Below are positions 26,045 through 35,344 of a stretch of DNA of 64,000 bases, one piece after another. The DNA is from Agaribacillus aureus (GTDB taxonomy: Bacteria > Bacteroidota > Bacteroidia > Cytophagales > Cyclobacteriaceae): contig JAUJEB010000013.1 of the NCBI GenBank assembly GCA_030442055.1, positions 98,577 to 162,576 of the forward strand, written 5' to 3'. A program made the translations under genes and the position numbers. The stretch's first letter is position 1, and each line of letters opens with the position of its first letter. The notes beneath the pieces are model-generated. The model made no database searches and was not told the origin of the DNA. It worked only from the letters and a program-made list of their open reading frames with translations.

Positions 26045-28828
26045 ATGATGAAGATAAAATGGCATTTTTTGGTAATGGTGATACTACTCTTTTTTGTAGC
26101 CGGTTGTTTGTCCTTTAAAACCGGTCCAAAAGAGCCGTCAGGAGATATTCCGAAAGCACCGCGTGAATTCCGTGCCGCCTGGGTGGCGTCAGTAGCCAAT
26201 ATCAACTGGCCCAGCAAACCGGGCCTCTCCACCGCTGAGCAAAAGCGGGAAGCTATCCAATTGCTGGACCTGCTGCAAAAACATCATTTCAACGCGGTAA
26301 TCCTCCAAATACGTCCACAAAGCGACGCCTTGTATCAAAGCGACCTCGAGCCATGGTCTTATTATTTAACCGGGCAACAGGGCAAGGCGCCTGAGCCCTA
26401 TTATGACCCGTTGGCGTTCTGGATCGAAGAAGCCCATAACCGCGCCCTGGAGCTGCATGCCTGGCTAAATCCTTACCGCGCTCACCACCCTGCCGGTGGA
26501 GAAATAACCGATCACTCCATTGTAAAAAAACGACCGGACCTTGCCCTTGAGCTAAAAAAAGGGTACTGGTGGCTGGATCCGGCCAAAGAAGCGACACGGG
26601 ACCATTCCACGGCGGTGGTCATGGATATTGTACGCCGCTATGATATTGATGGTATCCATTTTGATGACTACTTCTACCCCTATCCATCCTACAATGATAA
26701 TCAGGATTTTCCGGACACTGAAAGCTGGGCTGTCTATCAGCAGGAAGGTGGCAAATTGTCGCGCAAAGACTGGCGGCGTGAAAGTGTTAACGTGTTTATC
26801 AAAAAACTTTATGCAGCCATCAAAAAGGAAAAACCCTATGTGAAATTTGGCCTCAGCCCATTTGGCATCTGGCGACCCAACCATCCAAAATCCATCGCCG
26901 GCTTTGATCAATATGATCAGTTATACGCCGATGCCCGGCGCTGGCTCAATGAGGGATGGATCGATTACTGGACACCGCAATTATACTGGCCTATTAATCA
27001 AATTGCCCAAAGCTATCCGGTATTATTGGGATGGTGGCAAGCCGAAAACAAAAAAAACCGTCATTTCTGGCCGGGGATTAGTATCGGTCGCAGCAAAGGT
27101 GAAAAAGGAATTGACGAAACAATCAACCAGATTATGATCACCCGCGGCATGTTGCCTGAAAGTCCAGGAAATGTGCATTGGAGCATTGCCCCTCTGGTGG
27201 CTGACGAAACTTTTGCCAACGCCATTTCCAGCGGCCCATATAGCCAGCAGGCGCTGATTCCCGCTTCTCCATGGCTGGATAAAAAACGTCCCTCCGCTCC
27301 CTGGGTCAAAACCGCCGTGGATGGTGACCAGGTGAATATAAATTGGACCCATTCTGACGGGCAAGATGTTAGTAGCTGGGTGGTTTACTATAAATACAGA
27401 GGTTCATGGAAACATAAGATTTTACCCGGAAAAGATCGCTACATCACCCTGCCAGCTTTTTGGATTAACACCCAATATCTCAAAAGCCAGGGTGAGGCAG
27501 TTATAGAAGATACTGACAAGTTGCTACATCCCCTATCCCGGGTTGCCGTTACTGCGGTAGACCGCGCTGGCAATGAAAGTTCATCAGTTGAAATGGCGAT
27601 TTCCGGTATCTCATCTGACCAGGCACCGGATCCGGCAGAAATCGCAAAGCAATACATCGCTACGAAACAGTCGAAACCAACCGCAAAGAATCAACCGCTG
27701 GTAAAACCGGGTATTGAGGTATTGATAGCAGATCACCTGGATCTTATCCGCGGGAAAAAAGTAGGACTCATCACCAACCCCTCTGCCGTGGACACTGAGC
27801 TTCGAAGTGACATAGACTTGTTAGCAGCATTGGCAGACGTCAACCTGGTCGCCTTATTTGGGGCAGCGTATGGAGTCAGAGGAGCCTTGCAAGGGAAAAC
27901 ATTACAGGAAGGCGCACCAGACCCACAAACCGGCATTCCGGTTTTCAGGTTGTACGGAGACTCCCTTGCACCAAAAAAGGCATGGCTGGAAAAACTTGAT
28001 GCACTTATCTTTGACGTACAGGGCGTGGGCTCGTCGTGGTATACCTTTAAATACGTTATGTCCTTTGCCATGGAAGCCTGTGCCAAAGCAAATATACCTT
28101 TTATTGTGCTCGACAGGCCTAATCCATTGGGTGGCGAAGTGGTTGAGGGGCCCCTTCTTAATCTGGGTAGGATGTTTCGGCATCCCCTGCCATTGCGGCA
28201 TGGAATGACCTACGGAGAGCTGGCCACCATGTGGAATGAAACGGAGGGATTTGGCACCGACCTCAAGGTAATAAAAATAAAAGGCTGGAAAAGGAACATG
28301 ACCTGGGATGATACTAAGCTACTGTGGGTTATGACTTCCCCTAACATAGGGACCTTCGAAACGGCTGTGGTATATCCGGGACAATGCCTTTTTGAGAGAA
28401 GTAACCTGTCGGAGGGGCTTGGTACCACCAAACCCTTTTTAATGACAGGAGCGCCATGGGTGGATGGTGAGAAGGCTGCCAGGGATCTGAATAGCCGGGA
28501 GATCAAAGGCGCCATTTTCAGGCCGGTGTATTTTCTACCTAAAAATACACCCAATACGGCTAATCCCCGGGGTAAACCCTGGAACCGCCTGTGTGCTGGT
28601 GTGGAAGTCATGCTTACTGATTACAAAGCCTACCGCCCGGTTGAAACTGCATTACATGTTATCGATGCCTATAAAAAAACAAATCCCGACTCCCTGAAAT
28701 GGTCACCGCCAGAAGTAATCAAAATGCTAGACCAACCCGGAATGACTGTAAAGGAGGTTGTTGATGCTTGCCAAAATGAGGTAAGTGCGTTTATAGAGGT
28801 TCGAAAAAAATACCTGCTTTACAGATAA
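26045..28828 (+). CDS. GHL10 glycoside-hydrolase-like domain fused to divergent NamZ (DUF1343) domain, lipoprotein
   Basis: A 927-aa lipoprotein (Cys21 in 'FFVAGCLSF'). Residues 38-400 form a GHL10 domain: 'FRAAWVASVANINWPSKPG', 'HFNAVILQIRPQSDALY' and 'DIDGIHFDDYFYPYP'. A fibronectin-like linker follows (about 418-520). Residues 555-927 are DUF1343, the exo-beta-N-acetylmuramidase NamZ family: 'KKVGLITNPSAVD', 'LDRPNPLGGE', 'LRHGMTYGELA' and 'VVYPGQCLFE'. From memory the family shows PEHG in the FG-PEHG-xRG motif and DVQD-VG-xR; here these read AAYG (607-610) and DVQGVGSS (657-664). The second domain may be inactive or have altered specificity. A role in peptidoglycan recycling or glycan cleavage is inferred. 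Confidence 0.85.
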   Translation: MMKIKWHFLVMVILLFFVAGCLSFKTGPKEPSGDIPKAPREFRAAWVASVANINWPSKPGLSTAEQKREAIQLLDLLQKHHFNAVILQIRPQSDALYQSDLEPWSYYLTGQQGKAPEPYYDPLAFWIEEAHNRALELHAWLNPYRAHHPAGGEITDHSIVKKRPDLALELKKGYWWLDPAKEATRDHSTAVVMDIVRRYDIDGIHFDDYFYPYPSYNDNQDFPDTESWAVYQQEGGKLSRKDWRRESVNVFIKKLYAAIKKEKPYVKFGLSPFGIWRPNHPKSIAGFDQYDQLYADARRWLNEGWIDYWTPQLYWPINQIAQSYPVLLGWWQAENKKNRHFWPGISIGRSKGEKGIDETINQIMITRGMLPESPGNVHWSIAPLVADETFANAISSGPYSQQALIPASPWLDKKRPSAPWVKTAVDGDQVNINWTHSDGQDVSSWVVYYKYRGSWKHKILPGKDRYITLPAFWINTQYLKSQGEAVIEDTDKLLHPLSRVAVTAVDRAGNESSSVEMAISGISSDQAPDPAEIAKQYIATKQSKPTAKNQPLVKPGIEVLIADHLDLIRGKKVGLITNPSAVDTELRSDIDLLAALADVNLVALFGAAYGVRGALQGKTLQEGAPDPQTGIPVFRLYGDSLAPKKAWLEKLDALIFDVQGVGSSWYTFKYVMSFAMEACAKANIPFIVLDRPNPLGGEVVEGPLLNLGRMFRHPLPLRHGMTYGELATMWNETEGFGTDLKVIKIKGWKRNMTWDDTKLLWVMTSPNIGTFETAVVYPGQCLFERSNLSEGLGTTKPFLMTGAPWVDGEKAARDLNSREIKGAIFRPVYFLPKNTPNTANPRGKPWNRLCAGVEVMLTDYKAYRPVETALHVIDAYKKTNPDSLKWSPPEVIKMLDQPGMTVKEVVDACQNEVSAFIEVRKKYLLYR

Positions 28829-28882
28829 AAAGCTCCATAATCTTGTCTATATTGAAAATGGCAACTGTTAAATACTAAAAAA

Positions 28883-29452
28883 ATGCTACAATTCAGCCTT
28901 GATATGGAGGTCGATCCTCCTTACGCCTTTCTCATCCTTATCTCGCCACCGGATCATATTAAGCAAGCCATTTCCACCTTGAAAAAAAATTTCCAAAACA
29001 AATATAACGTAAGGACACCCTGGTCTATCCCACATATTACGGTTGCCCAGGTTTTAAGACCAAAGGGCAGTTTCAGGAGATTTTTTATGGATATGAAAAA
29101 TACCATCCGCCAAATCCGGTCATTTGATTTACTGTTATGGGATTACGATCACTTCGAGGGTAGTAATACCCTCTTTATCGACGTGCTAAACCAGCAGGAC
29201 TTTGGTAAGTTCAGGATGGCCATAGAACCGATACGAAAGTGGCATGGTATCAAAAGTCATTACCAGGCCCCGGCTCATGGTCATCTTACAATAGAAAAAC
29301 AGCTCCCTCCTCCTGTGTTTAAAAAAGCCATAAACGAGTTTAAAAGATACACTTATCGAAAGCAATTTGTGGTTAGGGAGTTAACAGTTCTTTGCAAAGG
29401 TATGGCCGATAAAAAATATAGCATTTACGGTAAAATACCGCTTGCGGATTAA
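28883..29452 (+). CDS. 2H phosphoesterase (2'-5' RNA ligase-like)
   Basis: A 189-aa cytoplasmic protein with the two His-x-Thr motifs of the 2H superfamily: H51-I-T53 in 'PHITVAQ' and H134-L-T136 in 'AHGHLTIEK'. The spacing and length fit the 2'-5' RNA ligase/cyclic phosphodiesterase group, which acts on 2',3'-cyclic or 2'-5' linked RNA ends. It lies 54 bases after the previous gene. Its substrate here is unknown, and it has no evident tie to the glycan genes. Confidence 0.75.
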   Translation: MLQFSLDMEVDPPYAFLILISPPDHIKQAISTLKKNFQNKYNVRTPWSIPHITVAQVLRPKGSFRRFFMDMKNTIRQIRSFDLLLWDYDHFEGSNTLFIDVLNQQDFGKFRMAIEPIRKWHGIKSHYQAPAHGHLTIEKQLPPPVFKKAINEFKRYTYRKQFVVRELTVLCKGMADKKYSIYGKIPLAD

Positions 29453-29459
29453 AGTAATT

Positions 29460-29652
29460 ATCGCTAAGGGATAGCTCCACAAACCACCCACCCCTACCCC
29501 TCCCGGGAGAGGGGATTTGATGGGGGGATGGGGATGTTGTTTTTTTGCATTTGGTACAAATCCTTCCCTGGGGAAGGTGCCCTGGTGGGAATAGACAGCT
29601 TAGCTGAAACCGTGTGGGCGGAAGGGGTAAGTTGAGGTCTAGCACAACAGGT
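29460..29652. repeat. Dispersed ~195-base repeat, copy 1
   Basis: Begins ATCGCTAAGGGATAGCTCCA and ends CTAGCACAACAGGT, both shared with the copy at 29836. Inside are two short palindromes, CCCCTCCCGGGAGAGGGG and CTTCCCTGGGGAAG, and the shared block GTGCCCTGGTGGGAATAGAC. It starts just after the 2H gene stop. Any frame read through it (29373-29645, minus) is a low-complexity artefact. Confidence 0.8.
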
Positions 29653-29835
29653 GTTTCATTTCTCAGATTTAGTGATTTGGATGAGGAAAGACATTCGATG
29701 TGTTTTCGATACGATTTCCAGGCTTCTTCGCTTTATTTCGGAAAAAAATCATAAAGGATTAATAAATAGCATATTACCTTTTTTCGGGATCTGATTTTGG
29801 ATGTTAATTGGAGGGAATCAGGGGCTAGGTGATTC

Positions 29836-30035
29836 ATCGCTAAGGGATAGCTCCACAATCTACCCACCCCTACCCCTCCCAGGAGGGGATTTGATTTGAG
29901 GATAGAAATATTGTGTTTTTACATTGATTCAATTTGGTAAAACTCCTTCCCCGGGGCAGGTGCCCTGGTGGGAATAGACAGCTTAGCCGGAACAGTGTGA
30001 GCGGATGGGGTAAGTTGATGTCTAGCACAACAGGT
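29836..30035. repeat. Dispersed ~200-base repeat, copy 2
   Basis: Same orientation and same ends as the copy at 29460. The first palindrome is shortened to CCCCTCCCAGGAGGGG and the second reads CTTCCCCGGGGCAG. The 183-base spacer between copies (29653-29835) contains no gene. Together they fill the space between the 2H gene and the DUF1080 gene. A non-autonomous mobile or REP-like element is possible, but no coding capacity or target duplication is clear. Confidence 0.78.
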
Positions 30036-30047
30036 ATTATTAGAATC

Positions 30048-30749
30048 TCAAAGATCGTCGCTAAGAGCCGTAATCGGCGTTAGCCTGATTTTCCGGAATT
30101 CAACTTCCGAGCCCTCCGCCTGCACCGCAATCTGGCCGCTGGCAACGGTACAATCGTACCCGTAATTGACGAGGTCTCCATTGACCCAAACCTTAATAGC
30201 GTTATCGAGGCATTCAATGATCATCGAATTCCATTCCCCCAACGGCTTTTCTGATCCGTCGGTAAGATTAAGAATTCTGCGTTTCTTCCCCTCGGTAATG
30301 CCCCACTCTTCCTTTGGCCCACGCCGGGCTACCATATCGGGTACGGTTATATCTTCCACAATACACCAAAAGTCACCGGCATTCTCATGCATCATCTGTA
30401 CCTCCAGCGACTTGGGGAACATTTTGTAAAGAGCGCGAGGGGTGGACGCATGGACCAGCACACCGCAATTGCCGGGCTCGCCGGCAAAGCGATACTCAAC
30501 CTCAAGGCGATAATTTTTATAGCTGTGATCGGTAATCAAATGGCCCGGAGGTTTTCCCATGCTGACTAGTTTACTATCGCGTACAAGAAAGGGGCTTTTG
30601 ACATCAGCATCTCTGTCCATGTCAGGAACATCCACATGCCATCCTCTCAAATCTTTCCCGTTAAAAAGGTCTTCACCATCAGATTTTATGGTGGTTTGAC
30701 AAGACATAAATGCCGTCAAGGTAAAAGCCAGGGCCATAAGGTTTCTCAT
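30048..30749 (-). CDS. DUF1080 (3-keto-disaccharide hydrolase family) lipoprotein
   Basis: A 233-aa lipoprotein (Cys17, 'LTAFMSCQTT') consisting of one DUF1080 domain: 'DLFNGKDLRGWHVD', 'YRLEVEYRFAGEPGNCGVLVH', 'SLEVQMMHENAGDFW' and 'GQIAVQAEGSEVEFRKIRL'. Members of this concanavalin-like family include enzymes cleaving 3-keto-glycosides. It is a stand-alone version of the domain at the end of the 1205-aa protein. It is monocistronic, flanked by the repeat pair and a DUF72 gene. Confidence 0.85.
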   Translation of the reverse strand: MRNLMALAFTLTAFMSCQTTIKSDGEDLFNGKDLRGWHVDVPDMDRDADVKSPFLVRDSKLVSMGKPPGHLITDHSYKNYRLEVEYRFAGEPGNCGVLVHASTPRALYKMFPKSLEVQMMHENAGDFWCIVEDITVPDMVARRGPKEEWGITEGKKRRILNLTDGSEKPLGEWNSMIIECLDNAIKVWVNGDLVNYGYDCTVASGQIAVQAEGSEVEFRKIRLTPITALSDDL

Positions 30750-30866
30750 AATTGCATATCGGTTTTCGTAAAAGTAATCAGGTTTTAGGTTTTCCCAAGA
30801 CGGCCATCTTAAAAACTGAATACCTGCGAGCCCTTCAATAATCCCATTGCGAAAACCGGCTTCCAG

Positions 30867-31757
30867 TCAAAAGCTCAGCTGCCTGTTTACCAGTGTAGCC
30901 GGTACCTTTAAATCAAGGTCCAGCATTTTGTTAAGCTTTTGGATAAAGTAGGCCGAAAGTAGCGGCGACTCTTTTTCAAGATTTTGATGCACAAAAAAAT
31001 ACAATTGATTTAAGCCTTGTTCTCGCCATTCCTTAACACGTATCAGCCAATCATCCAGGCGGGTATAGTCGCTTTCGTGGTTAGCTCCTACATACCTCAC
31101 AAAAGCCTGGGGCGTAGTCAGCCGCATGTGTAACATGTCTCTTCTGCCGGCCGTGTCGACAATTGTATTGGCTTTTTCCTGTCTCTCCAATAACTGATAG
31201 AACCTTTCCGCCTCCACGGGATTATTAAACCATTCCACATTTCTTACTTCTACAGCGAGGGGTATTTCCTTGGGAAAGTCAGCCAAAAACTTTTCTACCC
31301 TGTCAAAGTCCTTTGGCTTAAAATTATTATGCATCTGTAAAAAAACCATGCCCAGCTTTTCTTCGAAAGCGCTAACAGCATCACAATATTCCTCCACCAG
31401 CATTTTTGTGTCCAGCAGGCGTTTATAATGGCTAATGGAATTAGTAATCTTGGGAAAAAACCGGAAGTTTTCCGGGGTTTTATGCTTCCACGTGCTCACC
31501 TGCTGGCGCGATGGCTGATTATAAAATGTGGCATTAAGCTCAATACAATTGAATTGCGAAGAGTAATACGTTAATTCATCCTTTGTACCCCTGGGATAAA
31601 AATTTTTAAGATCCTGACGATTCCACTTGGCACATCCAACGAATACTTCAAAAAGCCCGTTATCCTTACCAGTGCTTAAAACCCGCTTCGTATCTGCATG
31701 ATCCGGAGGGAGTGTGAAATCTATTGCTCCGGGATTATCTACACCACCAAATTTCAT
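30867..31757 (-). CDS. DUF72 (YecE-like) TIM-barrel protein
   Basis: A 296-aa cytoplasmic protein of the DUF72/YecE family, whose function is unknown. Family marks are 'FEVFVGCAKWNRQDLKNFYP', 'YYSSQFNCIELNATFYNQPS' and 'FRFFPKITNSISHYKRLLD'. I start it at the ATG at 31757 (MKFGGVDNPGAIDF), which fits close relatives better than the ATG at 31790. It is followed on the same strand by nothing close. The upstream AlkD-like gene is 84 bases away and may be co-transcribed. Confidence 0.88.
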   Translation of the reverse strand: MKFGGVDNPGAIDFTLPPDHADTKRVLSTGKDNGLFEVFVGCAKWNRQDLKNFYPRGTKDELTYYSSQFNCIELNATFYNQPSRQQVSTWKHKTPENFRFFPKITNSISHYKRLLDTKMLVEEYCDAVSAFEEKLGMVFLQMHNNFKPKDFDRVEKFLADFPKEIPLAVEVRNVEWFNNPVEAERFYQLLERQEKANTIVDTAGRRDMLHMRLTTPQAFVRYVGANHESDYTRLDDWLIRVKEWREQGLNQLYFFVHQNLEKESPLLSAYFIQKLNKMLDLDLKVPATLVNRQLSF

Positions 31758-31841
31758 TTCCTTTTTTAAAAGTAAAAGTACCTGATTCAAATAATTTAAC
31801 TGAATGTCGCTATAAAAATGCTTAGTTCCAAATGATTCGCT

Positions 31842-32558
31842 TTAGCTATGTAAAGTGCCTGTTTTTTGATGGATTAACCGCAATGCCTCTCTTTTACTTA
31901 GCGGTGCCAATGCCGTGTTGTTCACAAAGTCAATGACCCATTTTGGATCTGTTCTGCTGTATTCCCGCAAAATCCAGCCAATGGCTTTATTGATAAAAAA
32001 TTCCTTCGAATGCAATAAAGAATTAATAACAAAACTTAATAGCGCGGTATCTAAATGCGCTTTGTATCTTAGCTGAAATAACAAGGCGGACCTTTGCAGC
32101 CAGATATTTTTTGATTTAAGCCACTTTTCAATGTATTGGTCTCTTTGTTCAGGATAGGTTTCAAAGTAGGCGCCCATCAATTTGTTGGCAATAAAATCAA
32201 CGGTATCCCACCACGATTGATGTGTGACCATCAATTCGAAAAGGGTGATATCTCTTTTCTCCAACTGTTTTACATATTTGCAGGCAAGCTCCTGTGAAAA
32301 ATAATGATACTCCCTTGGCGGTTTTTGCCAAAGTATTTTTACTATTTCCGTCATCTCATCTTTTGTGGGCAGAAATTCTTTCATTAAAAAGGGTTCCTGA
32401 ATTGCTCTTCTTTCCACCGTCTTCAGCCCATAACAGGTAAACCGGCTTCGCAGGTAGGTTCTTTGTTCCGAGGCAATTTTTGCATTGGCTTTGCGCTCAA
32501 ATTCCACCTCTAGCGTCTGGATGAATGCGGTTATTTTTGTTTCTTGACCTCTTGCCAC
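31842..32558 (-). CDS. DNA alkylation repair protein (AlkD-like HEAT fold)
   Basis: A 238-aa protein of the AlkC/AlkD HEAT-repeat glycosylase family, which removes alkylated purines such as 3- and 7-methyl bases. Recognisable segments are 'RSRFTCYGLKTVERRAIQ', 'YHYFSQELACKYVKQL', 'MVTHQSWWDTVDFIA', 'WLQRSALLFQLRYK' and 'FFINKAIGWILREYSRTDP'. The start is GTG at 32558, as no ATG lies close by. It forms a same-strand group with the DUF72 gene and the GyrI-like gene. Confidence 0.88.
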   Translation of the reverse strand: MARGQETKITAFIQTLEVEFERKANAKIASEQRTYLRSRFTCYGLKTVERRAIQEPFLMKEFLPTKDEMTEIVKILWQKPPREYHYFSQELACKYVKQLEKRDITLFELMVTHQSWWDTVDFIANKLMGAYFETYPEQRDQYIEKWLKSKNIWLQRSALLFQLRYKAHLDTALLSFVINSLLHSKEFFINKAIGWILREYSRTDPKWVIDFVNNTALAPLSKREALRLIHQKTGTLHS

Positions 32559-32666
32559 GATATTAGTTATTAAAACAATAGCCGGCTTACAATGCCGGAG
32601 ACTCTTTGAGTTTACAACTTTGCCAGCTTCTATTTTAAAGATTCCCGGTGCAGGGCTTTCTTCAAA

Positions 32667-33296
32667 TTATTTAGGGGTCACCTTAAACCTTAGGACTGTT
32701 TTTAACTTTTCAGGGCTTACTTTTCTAAAGTCAGATAAGTAAATCTCCCGATGAGATTTCGACATCCTTAAAAGGTTTTCCTTTTCTGCAAATGCTTCCA
32801 TTAGTTTAAAGCTTTCCGGTTCATTGTCATAACTTCCAAGGTGCATCATTTGAACGCATTTTCCATCTGTTATTTTCTCAAACTTGACTTCGTCCAGCAG
32901 GTCATGTGGCTTTTTTTCCTTGGTAAGCGCCAACATCTCAGTAAAGAAAGGTTGGTCCACAAAGTCAGGTTGTCTGATCATTAGCTTGAAAACCAGGTCA
33001 TCTTTATTAATATGGCCGTCATATTTTTTCTTGGCTTCCTCATTGAGATCCCAGATCCCTTCCAGCGGATACACGGTATAATCAAAATATCCTTTCGGCG
33101 CTTTTCCTTTTTTGGGAGTCATTTTAATAGCGTAGGAAAGTGCATAAAGGACACCAATATATTCGGAAAAGAATTCGCTGTTGGGATTACCTTCCCCGTC
33201 GATAGTAAGAAATTTGTATTCCGGAATTTCAATTACCTCAGGCTGTTTTTTGGGAAGATAAACTTCTTTTTCTCTTTTTCGCCATTCGTATTTCAT
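32667..33296 (-). CDS. GyrI-like small-molecule-binding protein
   Basis: A 209-aa cytoplasmic protein with a GyrI-like (SOUL/BmrR-type) fold: 'VIEIPEYKFLTIDGEGNPNSEFFSEYIGVLYALSYAIKMTPKK', 'DYTVYPLEGIWDL' and 'CVQMMHLGSYDNEPES'. Such stand-alone proteins bind or hydrolyse small molecules or electrophilic toxins. There is no DNA-binding domain. It lies 108 bases upstream of the AlkD-like gene, which fits a loose stress or repair grouping. Confidence 0.85.
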   Translation of the reverse strand: MKYEWRKREKEVYLPKKQPEVIEIPEYKFLTIDGEGNPNSEFFSEYIGVLYALSYAIKMTPKKGKAPKGYFDYTVYPLEGIWDLNEEAKKKYDGHINKDDLVFKLMIRQPDFVDQPFFTEMLALTKEKKPHDLLDEVKFEKITDGKCVQMMHLGSYDNEPESFKLMEAFAEKENLLRMSKSHREIYLSDFRKVSPEKLKTVLRFKVTPK

Positions 33297-33528
33297 ATTC
33301 TATTCTTATTTATTGATTGTATCGCACAGCAAAGCTAATAGCCAAGGGTGACAACCCTATGTCAGTATATTTTTCTTCTGTTCTAAAATAAATTAAACAT
33401 TGAACCTTTTTCTTAAAAGAAAACGTTCTCTTGTATCCGGGGAATTAATGCTTATCTTGAATAAGCTAAGACAGCGTAGAGGCTGTGACGAGTAAAAAAA
33501 TCTACCAATCCAAAGAAACAATTAGTCT

Positions 33529-33852
33529 ATGGGAATCAAAGGAGACAAACTCAATCAGGATGCGACGCAGGCCGCCGAGTTAATTACGGAAAAACTGAGC
33601 GCCATTCACGGGATCTCGGCAAAAAAAATGTTTGGTGGCTATGGCATATTTCACGACAAAAAGATGTTTGGCATTGTTGACTCCAAAGGCCAATGCTTTT
33701 TTAAAGTCAATGAATTGAACCAATCCGATTTTGAACAAAAAGGCTCGCACCAACACAGCAAGATGCCTTACTTTTCCATACCGGAAGAGGTGTTGGTCGA
33801 CCAAAATGAACTGATTGCCTGGGCAAAAAAGGCGATTGAATTTAATAAGTAA
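33529..33852 (+). CDS. TfoX/Sxy N-terminal domain protein
   Basis: A 107-aa protein consisting of the TfoX/Sxy N-terminal domain only: 'KMFGGYGIFHDKKMFGIVD', 'CFFKVNELNQSDFEQKG', 'MPYFSIPEEVL' and 'WAKKAIEFN'. Sxy activates competence genes in Gammaproteobacteria; the role of the single-domain form in Bacteroidota is unknown. It is monocistronic and ends next to a terminator hairpin. Confidence 0.88.
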   Translation: MGIKGDKLNQDATQAAELITEKLSAIHGISAKKMFGGYGIFHDKKMFGIVDSKGQCFFKVNELNQSDFEQKGSHQHSKMPYFSIPEEVLVDQNELIAWAKKAIEFNK

Positions 33853-33890
33853 AAAACCCGGTAAATCACTTATTGATAATCCGGGGTTTT
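33853..33890. terminator. Hairpin terminator between convergent genes
   Basis: AAAACCCGG pairs with CCGGGGTTTT (one bulged base) around a 19-base loop, with an A-run on one side and a T-run on the other. It lies directly after the TfoX-like gene and can end transcription from both sides. Confidence 0.7.
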
Positions 33891-33994
33891 ATATCATTCA
33901 TGCGCAGGTAAGTAACCATTTGTAGTTCAAGATGTCCAGGCTCTCGTTTTCCCGGAACATTACCTATGGGGGAGATAATCTTAGACCAACCTCA

Positions 33995-34984
33995 TCATTC
34001 ATCCGTTTTAGTTAGGGATAAAAAATTTAATCCGTTTTCATCAATAATGGCAATTTCTCTATTACCATTTTTGCAGGTAGTAAATGTAATTCGTTTGCCA
34101 TCAGGGGACCAATGAGGCAGTACATCCAAATCTGAGTTTTGTGTTACCCTCGTGCTGGTTTTATTCTCTAAATCCAGGATATATAAATCTGAAGAGTTGT
34201 GTTTAATATTAGGATCTTTTCCGTCCGGCACGGCCACTGCCCTGGATGAATAGACAATCCTTCCTCCCTCAGGCGCCCAGGCAGCTGAGAATTCTTCCCT
34301 GTCACCAGGGGTCAGGTTGGTCTTATTGCTCCCATCAGTTTCCATCATAAAAATATCAGGACCTCCATCCCTGTGTGACGTAAATATTAACTTAGACCCA
34401 TCCGGAGACCAATGGGGACTGTAATCATATCCCACATCATAAGTTAACCGCATTTTAACTGATCCATTCAATTGAAGAAGATATATGTCGAGATTATCAC
34501 CGACCAGTCCCGCATAGGCTAGCCAGGTTCCCTCCGGATGCAAGGAGCCGTCAGTACTGCTGTATAATGAATCTGTCAAAATTCTCTCCTTTCCATTTCT
34601 ATAGCTCAAGACCAGTACATCCTTGCCCGTTGTATTATTTCTCCGCTGGTAAAGAATCGTTTCATTATCCGGGGCAACGGATGGATGGCCGATTGTAGTC
34701 TTTGATGCGATCATTAATCTCAAACCACTGCCGTCCGCGCTGATTTTATAGATCCCGCTTTTTGTCCCGGACTTGTGAAAAATTAGGGATTTGCCATCGG
34801 GATACCATTTCGCCAGGCTTGATCCGGGTTTATTAAAATCGCATGGGATGTCTCCCTGGGCCCATGTACTTTGCCACCCTATTGTCGATATCAGCACATG
34901 CACGCATACAAGCCTGCAAACAATGAAGGATGGCGAGATGGAACTTCTGATCTTATGAAAGCTTAAAAACTGTACTGTCAACAT
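33995..34984 (-). CDS. Secreted TolB-like WD40/PD40 beta-propeller protein
   Basis: A 329-aa protein with a long signal region (1-43, ending 'WQSTWAQG') and about six TolB-type blades: 'LAKWYPDGKSLIFHKSG', 'HPSVAPDNETILYQRR', 'YSPHWSPDGSKLIFTSHRDGGPDIF', 'EFSAAWAPEGGRIVYSSRA' and 'LPHWSPDGKRITFTTCKNG'. No catalytic domain follows. It could bind glycans or protein partners in the periplasm. It faces away from the AraC-type membrane regulator, which might control it. Confidence 0.82.
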   Translation of the reverse strand: MLTVQFLSFHKIRSSISPSFIVCRLVCVHVLISTIGWQSTWAQGDIPCDFNKPGSSLAKWYPDGKSLIFHKSGTKSGIYKISADGSGLRLMIASKTTIGHPSVAPDNETILYQRRNNTTGKDVLVLSYRNGKERILTDSLYSSTDGSLHPEGTWLAYAGLVGDNLDIYLLQLNGSVKMRLTYDVGYDYSPHWSPDGSKLIFTSHRDGGPDIFMMETDGSNKTNLTPGDREEFSAAWAPEGGRIVYSSRAVAVPDGKDPNIKHNSSDLYILDLENKTSTRVTQNSDLDVLPHWSPDGKRITFTTCKNGNREIAIIDENGLNFLSLTKTDE

Positions 34985-35344
34985 ATACTAATTTGTCAAT
35001 GCTATTTTCGTAAATGAGAAAAGCAAAAAAAGCGAAGTATAATGATCATTAACTATTAATATTATAATGTTTAAAACCTTATAACAGATATTTCGGGTTG
35101 CACCGGCCTGGTTTTTGACTGACCTCCAAACATCCAAACTCCTACTCCTGAAGTTACGGGTATCATTGAATTTATTCTTTATCCCCTACCGTACCCATAT
35201 AAATACAGGCCTGCTTATATTAATACCAGAGACACTCAATAACACTGGTGTCTCTTAAAACTTATATCTATATTTATTAAGCAAACTGATCCTGCCTGAA
35301 ATTGACTTTATCTATATGATGATCAGGTAAAAATAAATCGGCTG
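34985..35344. other. Divergent intergenic region with an 8-base inverted repeat
   Basis: A 360-base AT-rich region between divergent genes. AGAGACAC (35228-35235) and GTGTCTCT (35248-35255) form a perfect inverted repeat with a 12-base spacer. It lies about 90 bases before the AraC-type start and is a candidate operator. No gene is seen. Confidence 0.45.

Noticed and set aside
26045..28828. Two separate genes rather than one fusion
   Set aside because: The frame is open through the linker with a fibronectin-like segment and no start signal before the NamZ-like half.
29373..29645. Minus-strand frame of 90 residues, Pro-rich
   Set aside because: It is read through the repeated, low-complexity element and the end of the 2H gene; no conserved domain.
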